A DNA stretch of 64,000 bases from G965205725 sp965205725 (GTDB taxonomy: Bacteria; Pseudomonadota; Gammaproteobacteria; Pseudomonadales; Halieaceae). Position numbers and translations under genes: made by a program. The stretch lies in contig OZ242189.1 of assembly GCA_965205725.1 (NCBI GenBank), positions 2,356,001-2,420,000 on the forward strand, given 5' to 3'. How positions within the stretch are numbered: position 1 is the stretch's first letter; every line of letters starts with the position of its first letter. This document shows, one piece after another, positions 17,362-27,005 of the stretch. The notes beneath the pieces are model-generated. The model worked only from the letters and a program-made list of their open reading frames with translations, was not told the origin of the DNA and searched no databases.

Positions 17362-20241
17362 CTATTGCGCCTGATAACTGGCCTGTGAGGACTGAAAATC
17401 AGCAACAGAATCGACCTCTACCCCTTTCGGTGTAAGCGCCCACTTACCCAGAGCCACAAGTTTCACCGAGGCCGGCTGAGCCAGCATGACCTCACGGGCG
17501 ACCGTTCGCCACTCTTCATAGCTAACCGCCTCAACTGCGGCGGCCAGCCGCTGGCGCGAGTCAAACGCTTCTTGTCGCTTGGCAATTTCACCCCAGTAAT
17601 ACTCCGACTGCGTGGTCAGGTTTTCATGGGGCTGCATTATCTCCCCCACCAAAGACGTGCGATGCCGCTGGAACTGATCCTTTGAAATTCCATCATCGCC
17701 TAAACTCGCCTCCAGGAATTCCTGAATAGCCGCAGCTACAGCCACAGCGCTGGACGACGGAGATTGCACCAATAAACCAACCCCCGGCACATCTAGTACA
17801 GGCCAGTAAAAGGCACTAACCACATACCCAAGCTGCTGCTCGGTTCGCAGTTGTTGGAAAAAGCCAGACTTTAGTACTTGCCCCGACAGCGCAGCCAGCG
17901 CCCGGTTGTGCCAGTCGTTCGAGGAAAACTGAAGATATTGAAAGACCACCGAATCCTCATGGCCTGTATCTACCTGGTAGACGTAATCACTGCCCTCCTC
18001 CAGCCGCACCACTTCCATATGCGGCAGGGGTAGCGGCCTGGAGCCTTCCAGTAACGGCTTCAGAACCCGCTGAACCCCGGCAACGTCCTGCTCTGAGTAG
18101 TTGCCGTTGAGCAAGACGCTGGCCTGCACACTCCCCCAAAAACTCTCGGCAAATTGATCTATCTGGTGCAGCCTGGTGACGGCAAGCTGCGCAATAACCT
18201 GCTCTTCATTCCACTGTGCATGCTGCAACAACTGCCTGCCACGACCCACAACCTGACTAAAAGGACGCATAGTCTTGTAGTTCTGCAAATTGAGAATCAG
18301 GTCCGCTTTGATATTTTCAAACCGGGCCTCATCAAATTGCGCCTCTTGAATAGCTTTCACAATGGTTTCTAACAACACTAGCTGCTTGTCGTCAAAGCCA
18401 TTAATTTTCAGGCTAATGCCGCGAGAGTGCCGGTAAATGCTGAAATTAAGCCCGGCGAGTACGGCCGGATAGGTCATTTCATTGACGCTGTCACGCAACA
18501 AACTTGCGTAGAGTTCGGTTTGCACAACCTGAGGCAACGCTTTGGTGTAAGGCGTGCGGAAGCTGACATACATCGCACCGTGAGGCACCAGATACTCTTG
18601 ATCCTGACTAAACCATATCGACAAGGCCGACTCGTCCACAACCTGCGCGGGTACCCGGTTCTGATCATCAAGTCTGGCTCTCAGCTCCACATTGTCGGCA
18701 ATGAACCCATTGCTGGCTGGCAAATGAAAGCCGGGATTAACCTGAGAAGAATCGCCCGCAACCCTGAGAGAACTCTTGTCAACCTTAACAACAGAGTAAG
18801 GCGCAAAGTAATATTCAGACTCGCTGTCTACTGGCACATCCTTCGCAATCACGATCACCATGGCGTTGTCAGGTGTTAAATAATTTTCCATCAAATCACT
18901 GAGTTCTGTGGCATCAAAATGACTCATGTCAAAGCCACCACTGAGCACATCCTCCGGCTCGTAGTAGTGCATATCGTTGGCTAAAGCACTGACATAGCGC
19001 ATTGGCTCAACCGTCTCCCGAAAGCGGAAGTGCTGGCGCGATATCTGGGCCTGCTCTTCATACAGCTTTCGATTGGGCCCCTCTAGCCGCAGCATATCGG
19101 TGTATGCAAACACGGCTGCCAAAACCTGTTCCCGCTCTGCCAGGCCCTGCTCCGTCAGCGCAATGCTGACACTAAATGCCGAACCTCCGCGCCAGGCCAG
19201 GCCGGGGCCCGCACCCAAACCCTCTGCCCAGCCGTTGGCTATAAGCAGGGATAGCAAACTTCCCTTGCCTTCATGGCCGAGCAAATTTCCGATATAGGCC
19301 AGTGATTTCCGCTGATAATTCTGGCGGTAGTCTGGCAGTGGAAACGACAGTTGTAACTGTCGCTGACTCGCTTCAGGCTGGATGTAGACCATACCGGGCA
19401 GACTCCCATCCACATAAAGCGGTACGCTGATGTCACCTATCTCTGTATTGCGATCAGGCACATCCGCAAACATGGACCGAACCATCAGTTCCAGTTGATC
19501 CGGCGATTCCTGGCCCAAAACAACCAGTGTCATCAGATTGGCCGAATAATACTGTTCATAGAAAGCGAGCAAATCGTCGCGTATCGAGCGCCCCTCATTG
19601 TTGGCCAGGGTCTGCGCAGTACCGACTGCCAGGGTGCTAAAAGGGTGTTCAGGATTGGCCACCTCGCGCAACACATCCAGAGTCCGGCGAGCATCAGTTT
19701 TAATGTCCAACTGATACTCCGCTTGCACTGCATTGGTTTCGCGCTCAATGTAGTCGGCGTCAAATTTGGGGGCGATAAAAAACTGGGCAAAGCGGTCCAG
19801 CGCTGGCGCCAGATAGGCCTGATTGATATCGAAAAAATAGTTGGTGTGCTCAAACGCGGTATAGGCGTTGCGAGAACCACCATGCTCCGTCACAAATTCC
19901 TCATACTCTGCCGGGTGGGGATATTTTTCGGTACCCAAGAACAACATATGCTCCAAAAAATGGGCCAGGCCTGCCCGGTCTTCAGGATTTTGCGCGCTGC
20001 CGACATAGACATCCAGCGAGGCGGCTGCCTTCTCTGTATCCGCATCTGAAACAAGCAGTGCGCGCAGGCCATTTTCCAGACTTATGTACCGATACAGTCT
20101 TTCATCATTGGGGCTTTGCCTGGGCTCGACCGCTATCGTGGACACCGAACCTTGCAAAGCACAACCCGCAATAAAAACGCAGAAAAGCGGCAACAGAAAA
20201 CTCCACGCAAGCCAGTGCCGCCGACCAACCAATTGACTCAT
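17362..20241 (-). CDS. M16 family (pitrilysin/insulinase-like) zinc peptidase, lipoprotein
   Basis: The 959-residue protein has a lipoprotein signal peptide with the lipobox FIAGC (C27), so it should be anchored in the envelope. The inverted zinc motif HFLEH (94-98) is intact, with the distal glutamate expected in the following helix. The length and four-domain layout match protease III/insulysin, which degrade peptides in a closed chamber. It is the third gene of a minus-strand set, 3 bp behind the AI-2E family permease and after tusA. The MITE inserted 12 bp past its stop does not disrupt it. Confidence 0.9.
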   Translation of the reverse strand: MSQLVGRRHWLAWSFLLPLFCVFIAGCALQGSVSTIAVEPRQSPNDERLYRYISLENGLRALLVSDADTEKAAASLDVYVGSAQNPEDRAGLAHFLEHMLFLGTEKYPHPAEYEEFVTEHGGSRNAYTAFEHTNYFFDINQAYLAPALDRFAQFFIAPKFDADYIERETNAVQAEYQLDIKTDARRTLDVLREVANPEHPFSTLAVGTAQTLANNEGRSIRDDLLAFYEQYYSANLMTLVVLGQESPDQLELMVRSMFADVPDRNTEIGDISVPLYVDGSLPGMVYIQPEASQRQLQLSFPLPDYRQNYQRKSLAYIGNLLGHEGKGSLLSLLIANGWAEGLGAGPGLAWRGGSAFSVSIALTEQGLAEREQVLAAVFAYTDMLRLEGPNRKLYEEQAQISRQHFRFRETVEPMRYVSALANDMHYYEPEDVLSGGFDMSHFDATELSDLMENYLTPDNAMVIVIAKDVPVDSESEYYFAPYSVVKVDKSSLRVAGDSSQVNPGFHLPASNGFIADNVELRARLDDQNRVPAQVVDESALSIWFSQDQEYLVPHGAMYVSFRTPYTKALPQVVQTELYASLLRDSVNEMTYPAVLAGLNFSIYRHSRGISLKINGFDDKQLVLLETIVKAIQEAQFDEARFENIKADLILNLQNYKTMRPFSQVVGRGRQLLQHAQWNEEQVIAQLAVTRLHQIDQFAESFWGSVQASVLLNGNYSEQDVAGVQRVLKPLLEGSRPLPLPHMEVVRLEEGSDYVYQVDTGHEDSVVFQYLQFSSNDWHNRALAALSGQVLKSGFFQQLRTEQQLGYVVSAFYWPVLDVPGVGLLVQSPSSSAVAVAAAIQEFLEASLGDDGISKDQFQRHRTSLVGEIMQPHENLTTQSEYYWGEIAKRQEAFDSRQRLAAAVEAVSYEEWRTVAREVMLAQPASVKLVALGKWALTPKGVEVDSVADFQSSQASYQAQ

Positions 20242-20244
20242 TGC

Positions 20245-21312
20245 CTACTCCGAATACTGCCGAGCCGACGGCTGCGGCCAGGCATTGATAACCGCCTTGA
20301 CCAGAGTGGCCAGCGGTATGGCAAAAAACACACCCCACATACCCCAAATGCCGCCGAAGAAAACCACAGCAAGAATAATCGCCACCGGATGTAAATTAAC
20401 CGCCTCGGAAAACAGCAGCGGCACCAACACGTTGCCATCCAGGGCTTGTATTGCGAAATAGACGCCCATCAACCAATATAATTCCGGGCCCACACCCCAC
20501 TGGAACAAGCCGATAACAAATACAGGGATAGTTACAACAGTCGCGCCTATATAGGGAATAATCACCGACAGACCCACCAACAGGGCCAATAGCGCGGCAT
20601 AATTCAAATCCAGCAGCGTGAAGCTCACATAACTGGCAGCGCCAACAACCAGGATCTCAATGACCTTACCCCGCGCGTAATTCGCTACCTGCTCATTCAT
20701 TTCTTGCCAAATGCGGCTAAGCAATGGCCGCTCGCGAGGCAAAAACCCACCCATCCAGACCAAAATAAGGTCTCGGTCTTTAAGAAAGAAAAACACCAGC
20801 AAGGGCACCAAAATCAGGTAGATCAGCGCGCTAACCAAAAACGGAATACTCGACAGAGAAAAACTCAACACCGACTGACCGAACTTGGCTAGTTCAGTTT
20901 GCGCCAGATTTAACACCTGCACGATCTGCGCCTCGTTAATAAGCTGGGGATACTCCGCCGGTAATACAGCCAACCAGGTGTTCACCACCTCGATCATGCG
21001 CGGAAGCTCGGCAAATAAACTCAACAACTGACGCCATATCAGCGGCAACAACACCAGCAGGAACCCGAAAAAGAACCCCACAAAAACCACAAAGGAACAA
21101 CTCAGCGCCAGCCACTCTGGAAATCCACGATTGATCAGTCGGCCGCTCAGGCCTTGCATTAGAAACGCTAAAACGATTGCCGCCAGCACGGGCGCAAGCG
21201 TGTCGCCAAAAACCAAAAGAACCAGCAGGCCAACGGTCAACAATACCAGCAGTAATATTGACTCTTCCTCAAAAAAGAACCGCTCGTACCACTTCTGAAA
21301 TATTTCCAGCAT
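20245..21312 (-). CDS. AI-2E family transporter (PerM-like permease)
   Basis: A 355-residue integral membrane protein with about eight hydrophobic segments. A pair lies near residues 20-50, another near 60-90, and a long cluster in the C-terminal half. The internal segment around VSFTLLDLNYAALLALLVGLSVIIPYIG is typical of the PerM/AI-2E exporter family. Members move diverse solutes and the name does not prove autoinducer transport. It lies between tusA and the M16 peptidase, 13 bp and 3 bp away, so one transcript is likely. Confidence 0.88.
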   Translation of the reverse strand: MLEIFQKWYERFFFEEESILLLVLLTVGLLVLLVFGDTLAPVLAAIVLAFLMQGLSGRLINRGFPEWLALSCSFVVFVGFFFGFLLVLLPLIWRQLLSLFAELPRMIEVVNTWLAVLPAEYPQLINEAQIVQVLNLAQTELAKFGQSVLSFSLSSIPFLVSALIYLILVPLLVFFFLKDRDLILVWMGGFLPRERPLLSRIWQEMNEQVANYARGKVIEILVVGAASYVSFTLLDLNYAALLALLVGLSVIIPYIGATVVTIPVFVIGLFQWGVGPELYWLMGVYFAIQALDGNVLVPLLFSEAVNLHPVAIILAVVFFGGIWGMWGVFFAIPLATLVKAVINAWPQPSARQYSE

Positions 21313-21325
21313 CTACCGCTCCCAG

Positions 21326-21556
21326 TCAGGCTTTTCGCAACACATAGATATACACGCCTTCGCACTCTTCACTGGTGAGCAAATCGTTACCAGACTGCTC
21401 AGCGAAGAGTCGAAAATCACGCACCGATCCCCGATCAGTGGCCAACACACGGAGTTGCTGACCACTCTGCATGGTATTCAAGGCGCGCTTGGCCTTGAGC
21501 AGGGGCATGGGACAGGCTTGGTTCCTGGTATCCAGCTCCAACAAGTCCTGGTTCAT
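21326..21556 (-). CDS. tusA: Sulfurtransferase TusA
   Basis: A 76-residue TusA/SirA-family protein. It opens with the family pattern DTRNQACPMPLLKAKRAL, where the single cysteine (C15, in CPxP) carries the persulfide. It relays sulfur from a cysteine desulfurase to tRNA thiolation or molybdenum cofactor enzymes. A longer frame reaches 21871, but the ATG at 21556 gives the normal family start. It diverges from bepA and has nadA two genes away, an order I also associate with pseudomonads. Confidence 0.92.
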   Translation of the reverse strand: MNQDLLELDTRNQACPMPLLKAKRALNTMQSGQQLRVLATDRGSVRDFRLFAEQSGNDLLTSEECEGVYIYVLRKA

Positions 21557-21713
21557 TGTGTTTTTTCTTTCCAGCCAATTTCGCCGCCCAGTATAGCCAT
21601 TCAGCGACGGCCTGTGGAACTTTAACAACTGCGGCGACTCGTAGTTGCGACAGCTAAGCGAACAACCTAAAGTAGCCTGGTAGACTCTATGGTGGACAGC
21701 CTCTTCTTCTATT

Positions 21714-23156
21714 GTGATTAAACTAACCAGACTGTGCCTGCTGGTCGCCGTGCTGTTCACTGCCAGCGTCGCGCCTGCGGATGAACTAAAGCTGCCCAGC
21801 CTGGGAGAATCCGGCAACAGCCTGTTTTCACCTGAGCAAAAGCACCGCCTGGGCAGAGCCTGGCTGCGCATGTTTCGCTCACAGGTACCGACTATCGACG
21901 ACCCGCAACTCCACGATTACCTTGAAAGCCTGATCTACAGGCTTGTTACTCACAGTGAGCTGCAAGACCGACGCATTGAACTCGTTGTGGTAGACAATGA
22001 GGTATTGAACGCATTTGCCGTGCCTGGTGGCATCATTGGCATTCACAGCGGACTATTGCTGTATGCGCAAAGCGAGGACGAGCTGGCGACCGTATTGGCT
22101 CACGAAATTGCACACTTGAGTCAGCGACACTTCTCTCGCGGCGTAGAGCAGCAGCAAAAGCAACAATCCTGGTCCATGGCCGGGATGCTGGCTGGCCTGG
22201 TGCTGGTTGCCACAACCGGCAGCTCAGCCGGTTTGGCGGCGCTATCCGCCTCTCAGGCTGCGGCGATTGAGTCTCAGTTGCGCTTTAGTCGCGCCAACGA
22301 GCAGGAAGCTGACCGAATTGGCCTGCAAACCCTGGCAGATGCGGGCATGGACCCACACGCGGCGCCTCTGATGTTTGAACGCATGCTTGCAGCCAGTCGA
22401 TATGCACGCGGCTCTCACATCCCGGAGTTTTTGCGGACACACCCACTCTCCGAAAGTCGCATCAGTGACACCCGCAATAGAGCGCGCCAATATCCCAAAC
22501 AGGTGCGCGCTGAGAGTTTCGAATTCCACCTTATGCGGGCGCGGGTTCAAGTTCGACATGCCGATACGCCACAGCGGGCCGTCGCGGAGTTTCGCAGCGA
22601 ACTCGATGGGGAGACCCTATCCCAGGAAGCGGCGCTGTACGGCCTGGCGCTTGCACTGACAGAGGCTGGTCAGCCGAGTGAAGCCCGTCGGGCAATTGAT
22701 CGTCTGCTGGCACACAAGCCCCACCAAATTGAGTACATTATCGCCAGTGCCGAGATCGACCTGGCAGTGGGTGAGGCGCAAGCGGCTGTGCGCGCATTGT
22801 ACCGCGAGTTGCAGCTATATCCGGGAAACCACGCCCTGACTATGGCCTATGCGAAATCACTGCAACAAGACAACCAGGCACATATCGGGGAAGAGGTGCT
22901 ACTGGAGCAGAGCCGCTTGCGCCCCAATGATCCTGGCTTGTGGTACCTATTGGCCGAGGTTGCCGGCCTGTCTGGAAACGTCATTGGCCTGCATCGAGCC
23001 CGCGCAGAGTATTTCATCCTCAACGGCAGACTGGATAGAGCAGAAAAGCAGCTCAACTACGCCCTCGAACTCGCGCAAAGGGATTACCACACGTCTGCAC
23101 TGGTCAATCAGCGCGTACAGGACATTGCGGAGCTACGCCGTCAAATGGATCTCTAG
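21714..23156 (+). CDS. bepA: Periplasmic M48 metalloprotease/chaperone BepA-like, with TPR domain
   Basis: The 480-residue protein starts at GTG 21714 and has a Sec signal peptide (about 1-22, ending near APA). The M48 zinc motif is HEIAH (130-134), with the third ligand in NEQEADRIG about 65 residues later. The C-terminal half is made of TPR-like helices, as in E. coli BepA (YfgC). BepA assists assembly of, or degrades stalled, outer-membrane proteins such as LptD in the periplasm. It converges on nadA across a repeat-bearing gap of 171 bp. Confidence 0.9.
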   Translation: MIKLTRLCLLVAVLFTASVAPADELKLPSLGESGNSLFSPEQKHRLGRAWLRMFRSQVPTIDDPQLHDYLESLIYRLVTHSELQDRRIELVVVDNEVLNAFAVPGGIIGIHSGLLLYAQSEDELATVLAHEIAHLSQRHFSRGVEQQQKQQSWSMAGMLAGLVLVATTGSSAGLAALSASQAAAIESQLRFSRANEQEADRIGLQTLADAGMDPHAAPLMFERMLAASRYARGSHIPEFLRTHPLSESRISDTRNRARQYPKQVRAESFEFHLMRARVQVRHADTPQRAVAEFRSELDGETLSQEAALYGLALALTEAGQPSEARRAIDRLLAHKPHQIEYIIASAEIDLAVGEAQAAVRALYRELQLYPGNHALTMAYAKSLQQDNQAHIGEEVLLEQSRLRPNDPGLWYLLAEVAGLSGNVIGLHRARAEYFILNGRLDRAEKQLNYALELAQRDYHTSALVNQRVQDIAELRRQMDL

Positions 23157-23314
23157 CAGGCTGTCGAGCTTAACCGTTGGGAGCGGGGGGAAGCAGACAT
23201 GAGTCAGTTTGTGCAGCCGCAAGGCGAGTCGTTCTATTTAACGGCATTGACCGGGAAAAATAACGGCTTAATGCCTTCCCGCACAGGCCAGTGTTAAGTC
23301 CGACAGGCTCCTGG
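23157..23314. repeat. Inverted pair of REP-like repeats between bepA and nadA
   Basis: One copy reads on the minus strand at 23157-23174 and the other on the plus strand at 23293-23314. Together they form a head-to-head pair able to fold into a long imperfect hairpin between two convergent genes. This could work as a bidirectional terminator or mRNA stabiliser. The 118 bp between the arms hold no gene that I can see. Confidence 0.65.
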
Positions 23315-23327
23315 CAAGTGAACATGA

Positions 23328-24401
23328 TCAGGCGTTGCCTTGAACACGTAGATTCAGGTCTCGGGAAAAATCCAGCATCCGCTGTAGCGGAATCATCGCC
23401 TGTCGACCTAACTCAGCATCAACAAATACCTCGTTGTCATCTCGCTGGAACACGCTCGCCAGGGACTCAAGTTCGTTCATCGCCATCCAGGGGCAGTTGC
23501 CGCAACTTTGGCAAGTGGCACCATGACCAGCAGTGGGGGCAACTATCAGCTCCTTGCCAGGCACGGCCTGCTGCATTTTGTAGAAAATGCCCTGATCGGT
23601 GGCAACGATAAATTGCTTCTCATCCATTTCAGCAGCGGCTTTTATAATCTGACTGGTAGAACCCACTTTGTCTGCCAACTCAATGACTGACGCCGGCGAC
23701 TCGGGGTGCGCCAACACGGCTGCATCCGGATAGACCTGTTTCAAATCCTGAATTCCGCGAGCCTTAAATTCTTCGTGCACGATGCAGGCGCCATCCCACA
23801 TCAAAATATCGGCCCCGGTTTCGCGATGCACATAATCGCCGAGATGCTGGTCTGGCGCCCATATTATTTTCTTGTCCTGCTCTGCCAAATACTCAACCAC
23901 GTCAAGCGCGATGCTCGAAGTCACTACCCAATCTGCACGCGCCTTTACAGCCGCCGAAGTATTCGCATAAACCACCACCGTGCAATCAGGGTGCTGGTCG
24001 CAAAACGTTGAAAATTCATCAATCGGGCAACCGATATCAAGCGAGCAGGTAGCCTCCAGAGTAGGCATCAATACCCGCTTTCCCGGCGTCAGAATTTTCG
24101 CAGTTTCACCCATAAACTTCACCCCGGCCACAATCAGGGTAGAGGCCTCATGGTCGCGGCCAAATCGCGCCATTTGCAGAGAATCGCTGACACAGCCACC
24201 GGTTGCCTCAGCCAAAGCCTGAATTTCCGGAGCGGTGTAGTAGTGCGCGACCAGCACCGCATCCTCGCGCTCCAGATCGTCCTTAATCTGGCCTATCAGC
24301 GTGCGCTTTTGATCTTCAGAAAGCTGTTTCTGCCCGGCGTGATCCAGATGCTGTTGCACCTGTAGACGAATAGTTTCAAGCCGATCCGTTGCGATGCTCA
24401 T
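23328..24401 (-). CDS. nadA: Quinolinate synthase A
   Basis: NadA condenses iminoaspartate with dihydroxyacetone phosphate to form quinolinate, the precursor of NAD, using a [4Fe-4S] cluster. The 357-residue protein has the three cluster cysteine regions expected: a cysteine in the first domain, CSLDIGCP in the middle, and CQSCGNCPWM near the C-terminus. It also has the SDSLQMARF segment. I start at the ATG at 24401 (MSIATDRLE); a GTG two codons upstream is also open. No nadB or nadC is adjacent. Confidence 0.95.
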   Translation of the reverse strand: MSIATDRLETIRLQVQQHLDHAGQKQLSEDQKRTLIGQIKDDLEREDAVLVAHYYTAPEIQALAEATGGCVSDSLQMARFGRDHEASTLIVAGVKFMGETAKILTPGKRVLMPTLEATCSLDIGCPIDEFSTFCDQHPDCTVVVYANTSAAVKARADWVVTSSIALDVVEYLAEQDKKIIWAPDQHLGDYVHRETGADILMWDGACIVHEEFKARGIQDLKQVYPDAAVLAHPESPASVIELADKVGSTSQIIKAAAEMDEKQFIVATDQGIFYKMQQAVPGKELIVAPTAGHGATCQSCGNCPWMAMNELESLASVFQRDDNEVFVDAELGRQAMIPLQRMLDFSRDLNLRVQGNA

Positions 24402-24517
24402 AAACACTGCACATACAAGGAAGTAGGGTCGGCGAGTTTACCATAATCTGCACTTTGCGGATGACAGCGAGCAAGACCAGCGGTAGAGTACCGACACACA
24501 GTGGTGAGAACCCCAAC

Positions 24518-25015
24518 ATGGTCGAATACGATTACGTTACCAAAAAGCGCGATGAGGTAGACGCCCTCCCTGAAAAAGGCCTGGGTTTTGCGCGATTCAT
24601 GCTGCGCCTGGCGACCCGCTTTCAGGTTGCAGTCTATCGGCTGAGCAAGGGCCGCATGATGAACAAGTTCATCGGCGGTTATCCGGTGTGCATTGTTACG
24701 ACCACAGGAGCGAAATCTGGCGCCAGGCGACGCATCGCCCTGATTCACCTGCCCTATGAGGACAAAAAATTGCTGGTAGCGTCGCAGGGCGGCATGGATA
24801 AAATGCCCGCCTGGTATTACAACGTAGCGGCCAACCCGGGTGTGCAGATTATGGTCGACGGTGTTGAACACAACTATCTTTCACGCCGCGTCAGCGATGA
24901 TGAAAAAGCCGCACTGTGGCCACACTTGTGTTCGCTGTATCCAGACTTCGACGAGTATCAGGCCCGCACTGACCGCAACATTCCTGTCTTTGAATGCAGC
25001 CGCGTGTCCGGCTGA
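24518..25015 (+). CDS. Nitroreductase family deazaflavin-dependent oxidoreductase (DDN-like)
   Basis: A 165-residue split-barrel protein of the Ddn/PF04075 type. The family core TTTGAKSGARRRIALIHLPYEDKKLLVAS is recognisable from about residue 62, in pieces such as TTTGAKSGARR. Actinobacterial members use cofactor F420; proteobacterial members are mostly untested. The ATG at 24518 (MVEYDYVTKK) is chosen over an upstream frame start at 24455. It converges with the DUF3604 gene, leaving a 1-bp gap between stops. The substrate is unknown. Two LLM-class oxidoreductases elsewhere in the window make an F420-like cofactor worth considering. Confidence 0.8.
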   Translation: MVEYDYVTKKRDEVDALPEKGLGFARFMLRLATRFQVAVYRLSKGRMMNKFIGGYPVCIVTTTGAKSGARRRIALIHLPYEDKKLLVASQGGMDKMPAWYYNVAANPGVQIMVDGVEHNYLSRRVSDDEKAALWPHLCSLYPDFDEYQARTDRNIPVFECSRVSG

Positions 25016-25016
25016 A

Positions 25017-27005
25017 TCAATTTTTTGGCGTATACCAGATCGGTGAACTCCAGGCCCGCTCCTGAATCACCGGATCAAACATAGGCTCTGCACAATCTAC
25101 AGGGCGCTCGTCTTCTGGCAGTGACAAACACTGCCAGGCACTGTAACGGCAGCTTGGATTCTCAACAGCACGCAGGTAGTAGACCGCGCTTTGCGCTTGC
25201 TCAAACTCAGGGTCCTGCCAAACGCTACACAACTGAGCAAAGCCGTCACCCTGCGGTGCGCAGATACTCATATCAACACTCGCGCCATTGTCAGCATCGC
25301 CAGCCACATCAAAAATACGCTGGTGATGATTCCCCTCGGCGTCGGCCCAGCCCTTAACAACTTGCAGGCGCTGCAACGGCGTGGCAGGGAACTCGGCGGA
25401 GCCGCTATCGGCATTTGCCGACACCAAAAACTTCGGCGCCACAGACGCCTTTGCAGGCAAATCAGAACCCATGGCCACGCCCGCCGCATACGCTTGCTCT
25501 ATCATGTGCGGGTCGCTGCACAAGTCATCCGGCAAATCCCAACCACCGAAAAAACGTGGCTCTATGCGCGGGCCGCTGGTGCCAAACACTTCTCTCCGCT
25601 TCATGCCATCGAACAGGGCATCGCGGGAGTTTTCTTCTGCCCATATGCCAATCAGCCCACCGGCATTATTGCTGGCATTGCCAGCAAACTCGCTGGAAAA
25701 CTGCACACGTTTAAACGCTTCCGAATCTCCATTGCCCAGATGACCTGGAAATGTCCGCTCCTGCACGCCACCCGCCAAACCGTTGTGCGTGTCAGTACTG
25801 GCAGACAAACCAAACTTGAATGGATTGACGCCCAAACGCTCTTCTTCACGCAGACCTTCTATCAAGGCATACCGCGCATAGCTATTGCGAGTGAGACAGC
25901 TTGGGCCAAGCCTTGGCACCCAATCCGCCATGGGTCCATCGTAGCAATCATCTGGCTCAGCGCTTCCAGTCAAGGCAGTAAACGCCATGTTCTCGAACTT
26001 TTCAAAGTCACACAGTTCATCTACCCCGCCCAACACACCGCTCAAACCGTTACGGCATTCTGAATCACCCTTGTGCTGCATGAGCTCAATAATTGGCTCG
26101 ACCTCCATGCGCAAGCGAGCCCTGGCAGCTTGTTCCACAGGGTCGCGTGCGCCGGGATAGTCAACACTGAACATGCGGCCATTACTGATATTCGAGTTGT
26201 GCGGAATAGCCAGCACGTCACATTCCTCACTGCCCTCCAGGCACTGTTGCTTGAGAATACGCCACAAATCCCATTCACGAATCGCATCCAGATAAGAAAC
26301 AGGCCGCCGGGGTACCACCGCATTGCGGAAAATCACATTGCGATGCAAATTCGAACCCATTCGAAATGAGCTGTATTCATAGGCAACAAATGCCGTGCGC
26401 TCACAATCAGCACTGGTATCGTTCCAGCGTTCAGCACTGGCGATGTTTTCATGCCAAAGGCTTTCCGCAGCCTGACCACAACGCTCTCCGTCATCGCCAC
26501 AGGTCTCAGAGTCGCGCATTTGAAACGGGGCAATGATTTTTGTTACCAACTGAGGCGCACGGCCTTCACCAGAGCGAAATACTTCACAGAACCTGGAATT
26601 GTAGCCCTGCGCGGCCCGATCAAGGCAAATCTTACCCTCGCCGAAAAACTCGGCATGGTCGGTTACTCCAGCAAAATCCAGGGGGCGGTCTATACGCACT
26701 TCGCGTGCTTTATTATCTTCGGCAAGTGGCAAATAAATTGGTTCGCCAAAGGCGTAGCGATAAGCGCCGTCGGGGTCTACCCTGACATCAAATGCCCAGG
26801 CATCGTTTGAGTTCAGCGTGTGCACATGCAAATCACCAAAGTAGGCATTGCGCGTTTCCCTGAAGTGATTACATCTCTGGCGGGCAACTGTGTGTTTGTC
26901 AGCACGAAAATCGGCCACCTCAAACACACTCTCTGGCGCCGGATCGGTGCCGCAGGCGGCCAGTATTGAAAAACTGGCTGCCACTGCGAATCTTGTCAGG
27001 TTCAT
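25017..27005 (-). CDS. DUF3604 domain lipoprotein
   Basis: The 662-residue protein has a lipoprotein signal peptide with LAAC (C18). The DUF3604 core begins YFGDLHVHT (55-63), a PHP-like metal-site opening, and contains later DUF3604-type segments such as FAGVTDHAEF and FGLSASTDTHNG. Many paired cysteines fit an oxidising, exported location. The biochemical role of DUF3604 is not established; the histidine- and aspartate-rich motifs suggest a metal-dependent hydrolase. Its ATG overlaps the stop of the LLM oxidoreductase gene (ATGA), so the two are translationally coupled. Confidence 0.85.
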   Translation of the reverse strand: MNLTRFAVAASFSILAACGTDPAPESVFEVADFRADKHTVARQRCNHFRETRNAYFGDLHVHTLNSNDAWAFDVRVDPDGAYRYAFGEPIYLPLAEDNKAREVRIDRPLDFAGVTDHAEFFGEGKICLDRAAQGYNSRFCEVFRSGEGRAPQLVTKIIAPFQMRDSETCGDDGERCGQAAESLWHENIASAERWNDTSADCERTAFVAYEYSSFRMGSNLHRNVIFRNAVVPRRPVSYLDAIREWDLWRILKQQCLEGSEECDVLAIPHNSNISNGRMFSVDYPGARDPVEQAARARLRMEVEPIIELMQHKGDSECRNGLSGVLGGVDELCDFEKFENMAFTALTGSAEPDDCYDGPMADWVPRLGPSCLTRNSYARYALIEGLREEERLGVNPFKFGLSASTDTHNGLAGGVQERTFPGHLGNGDSEAFKRVQFSSEFAGNASNNAGGLIGIWAEENSRDALFDGMKRREVFGTSGPRIEPRFFGGWDLPDDLCSDPHMIEQAYAAGVAMGSDLPAKASVAPKFLVSANADSGSAEFPATPLQRLQVVKGWADAEGNHHQRIFDVAGDADNGASVDMSICAPQGDGFAQLCSVWQDPEFEQAQSAVYYLRAVENPSCRYSAWQCLSLPEDERPVDCAEPMFDPVIQERAWSSPIWYTPKN

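Noticed and set aside
21557..21871. N-terminal extension of TusA to 21871
   Set aside because: It overlaps the start of bepA on the other strand, and TusA proteins are about 80 residues beginning near the ATG at 21556.
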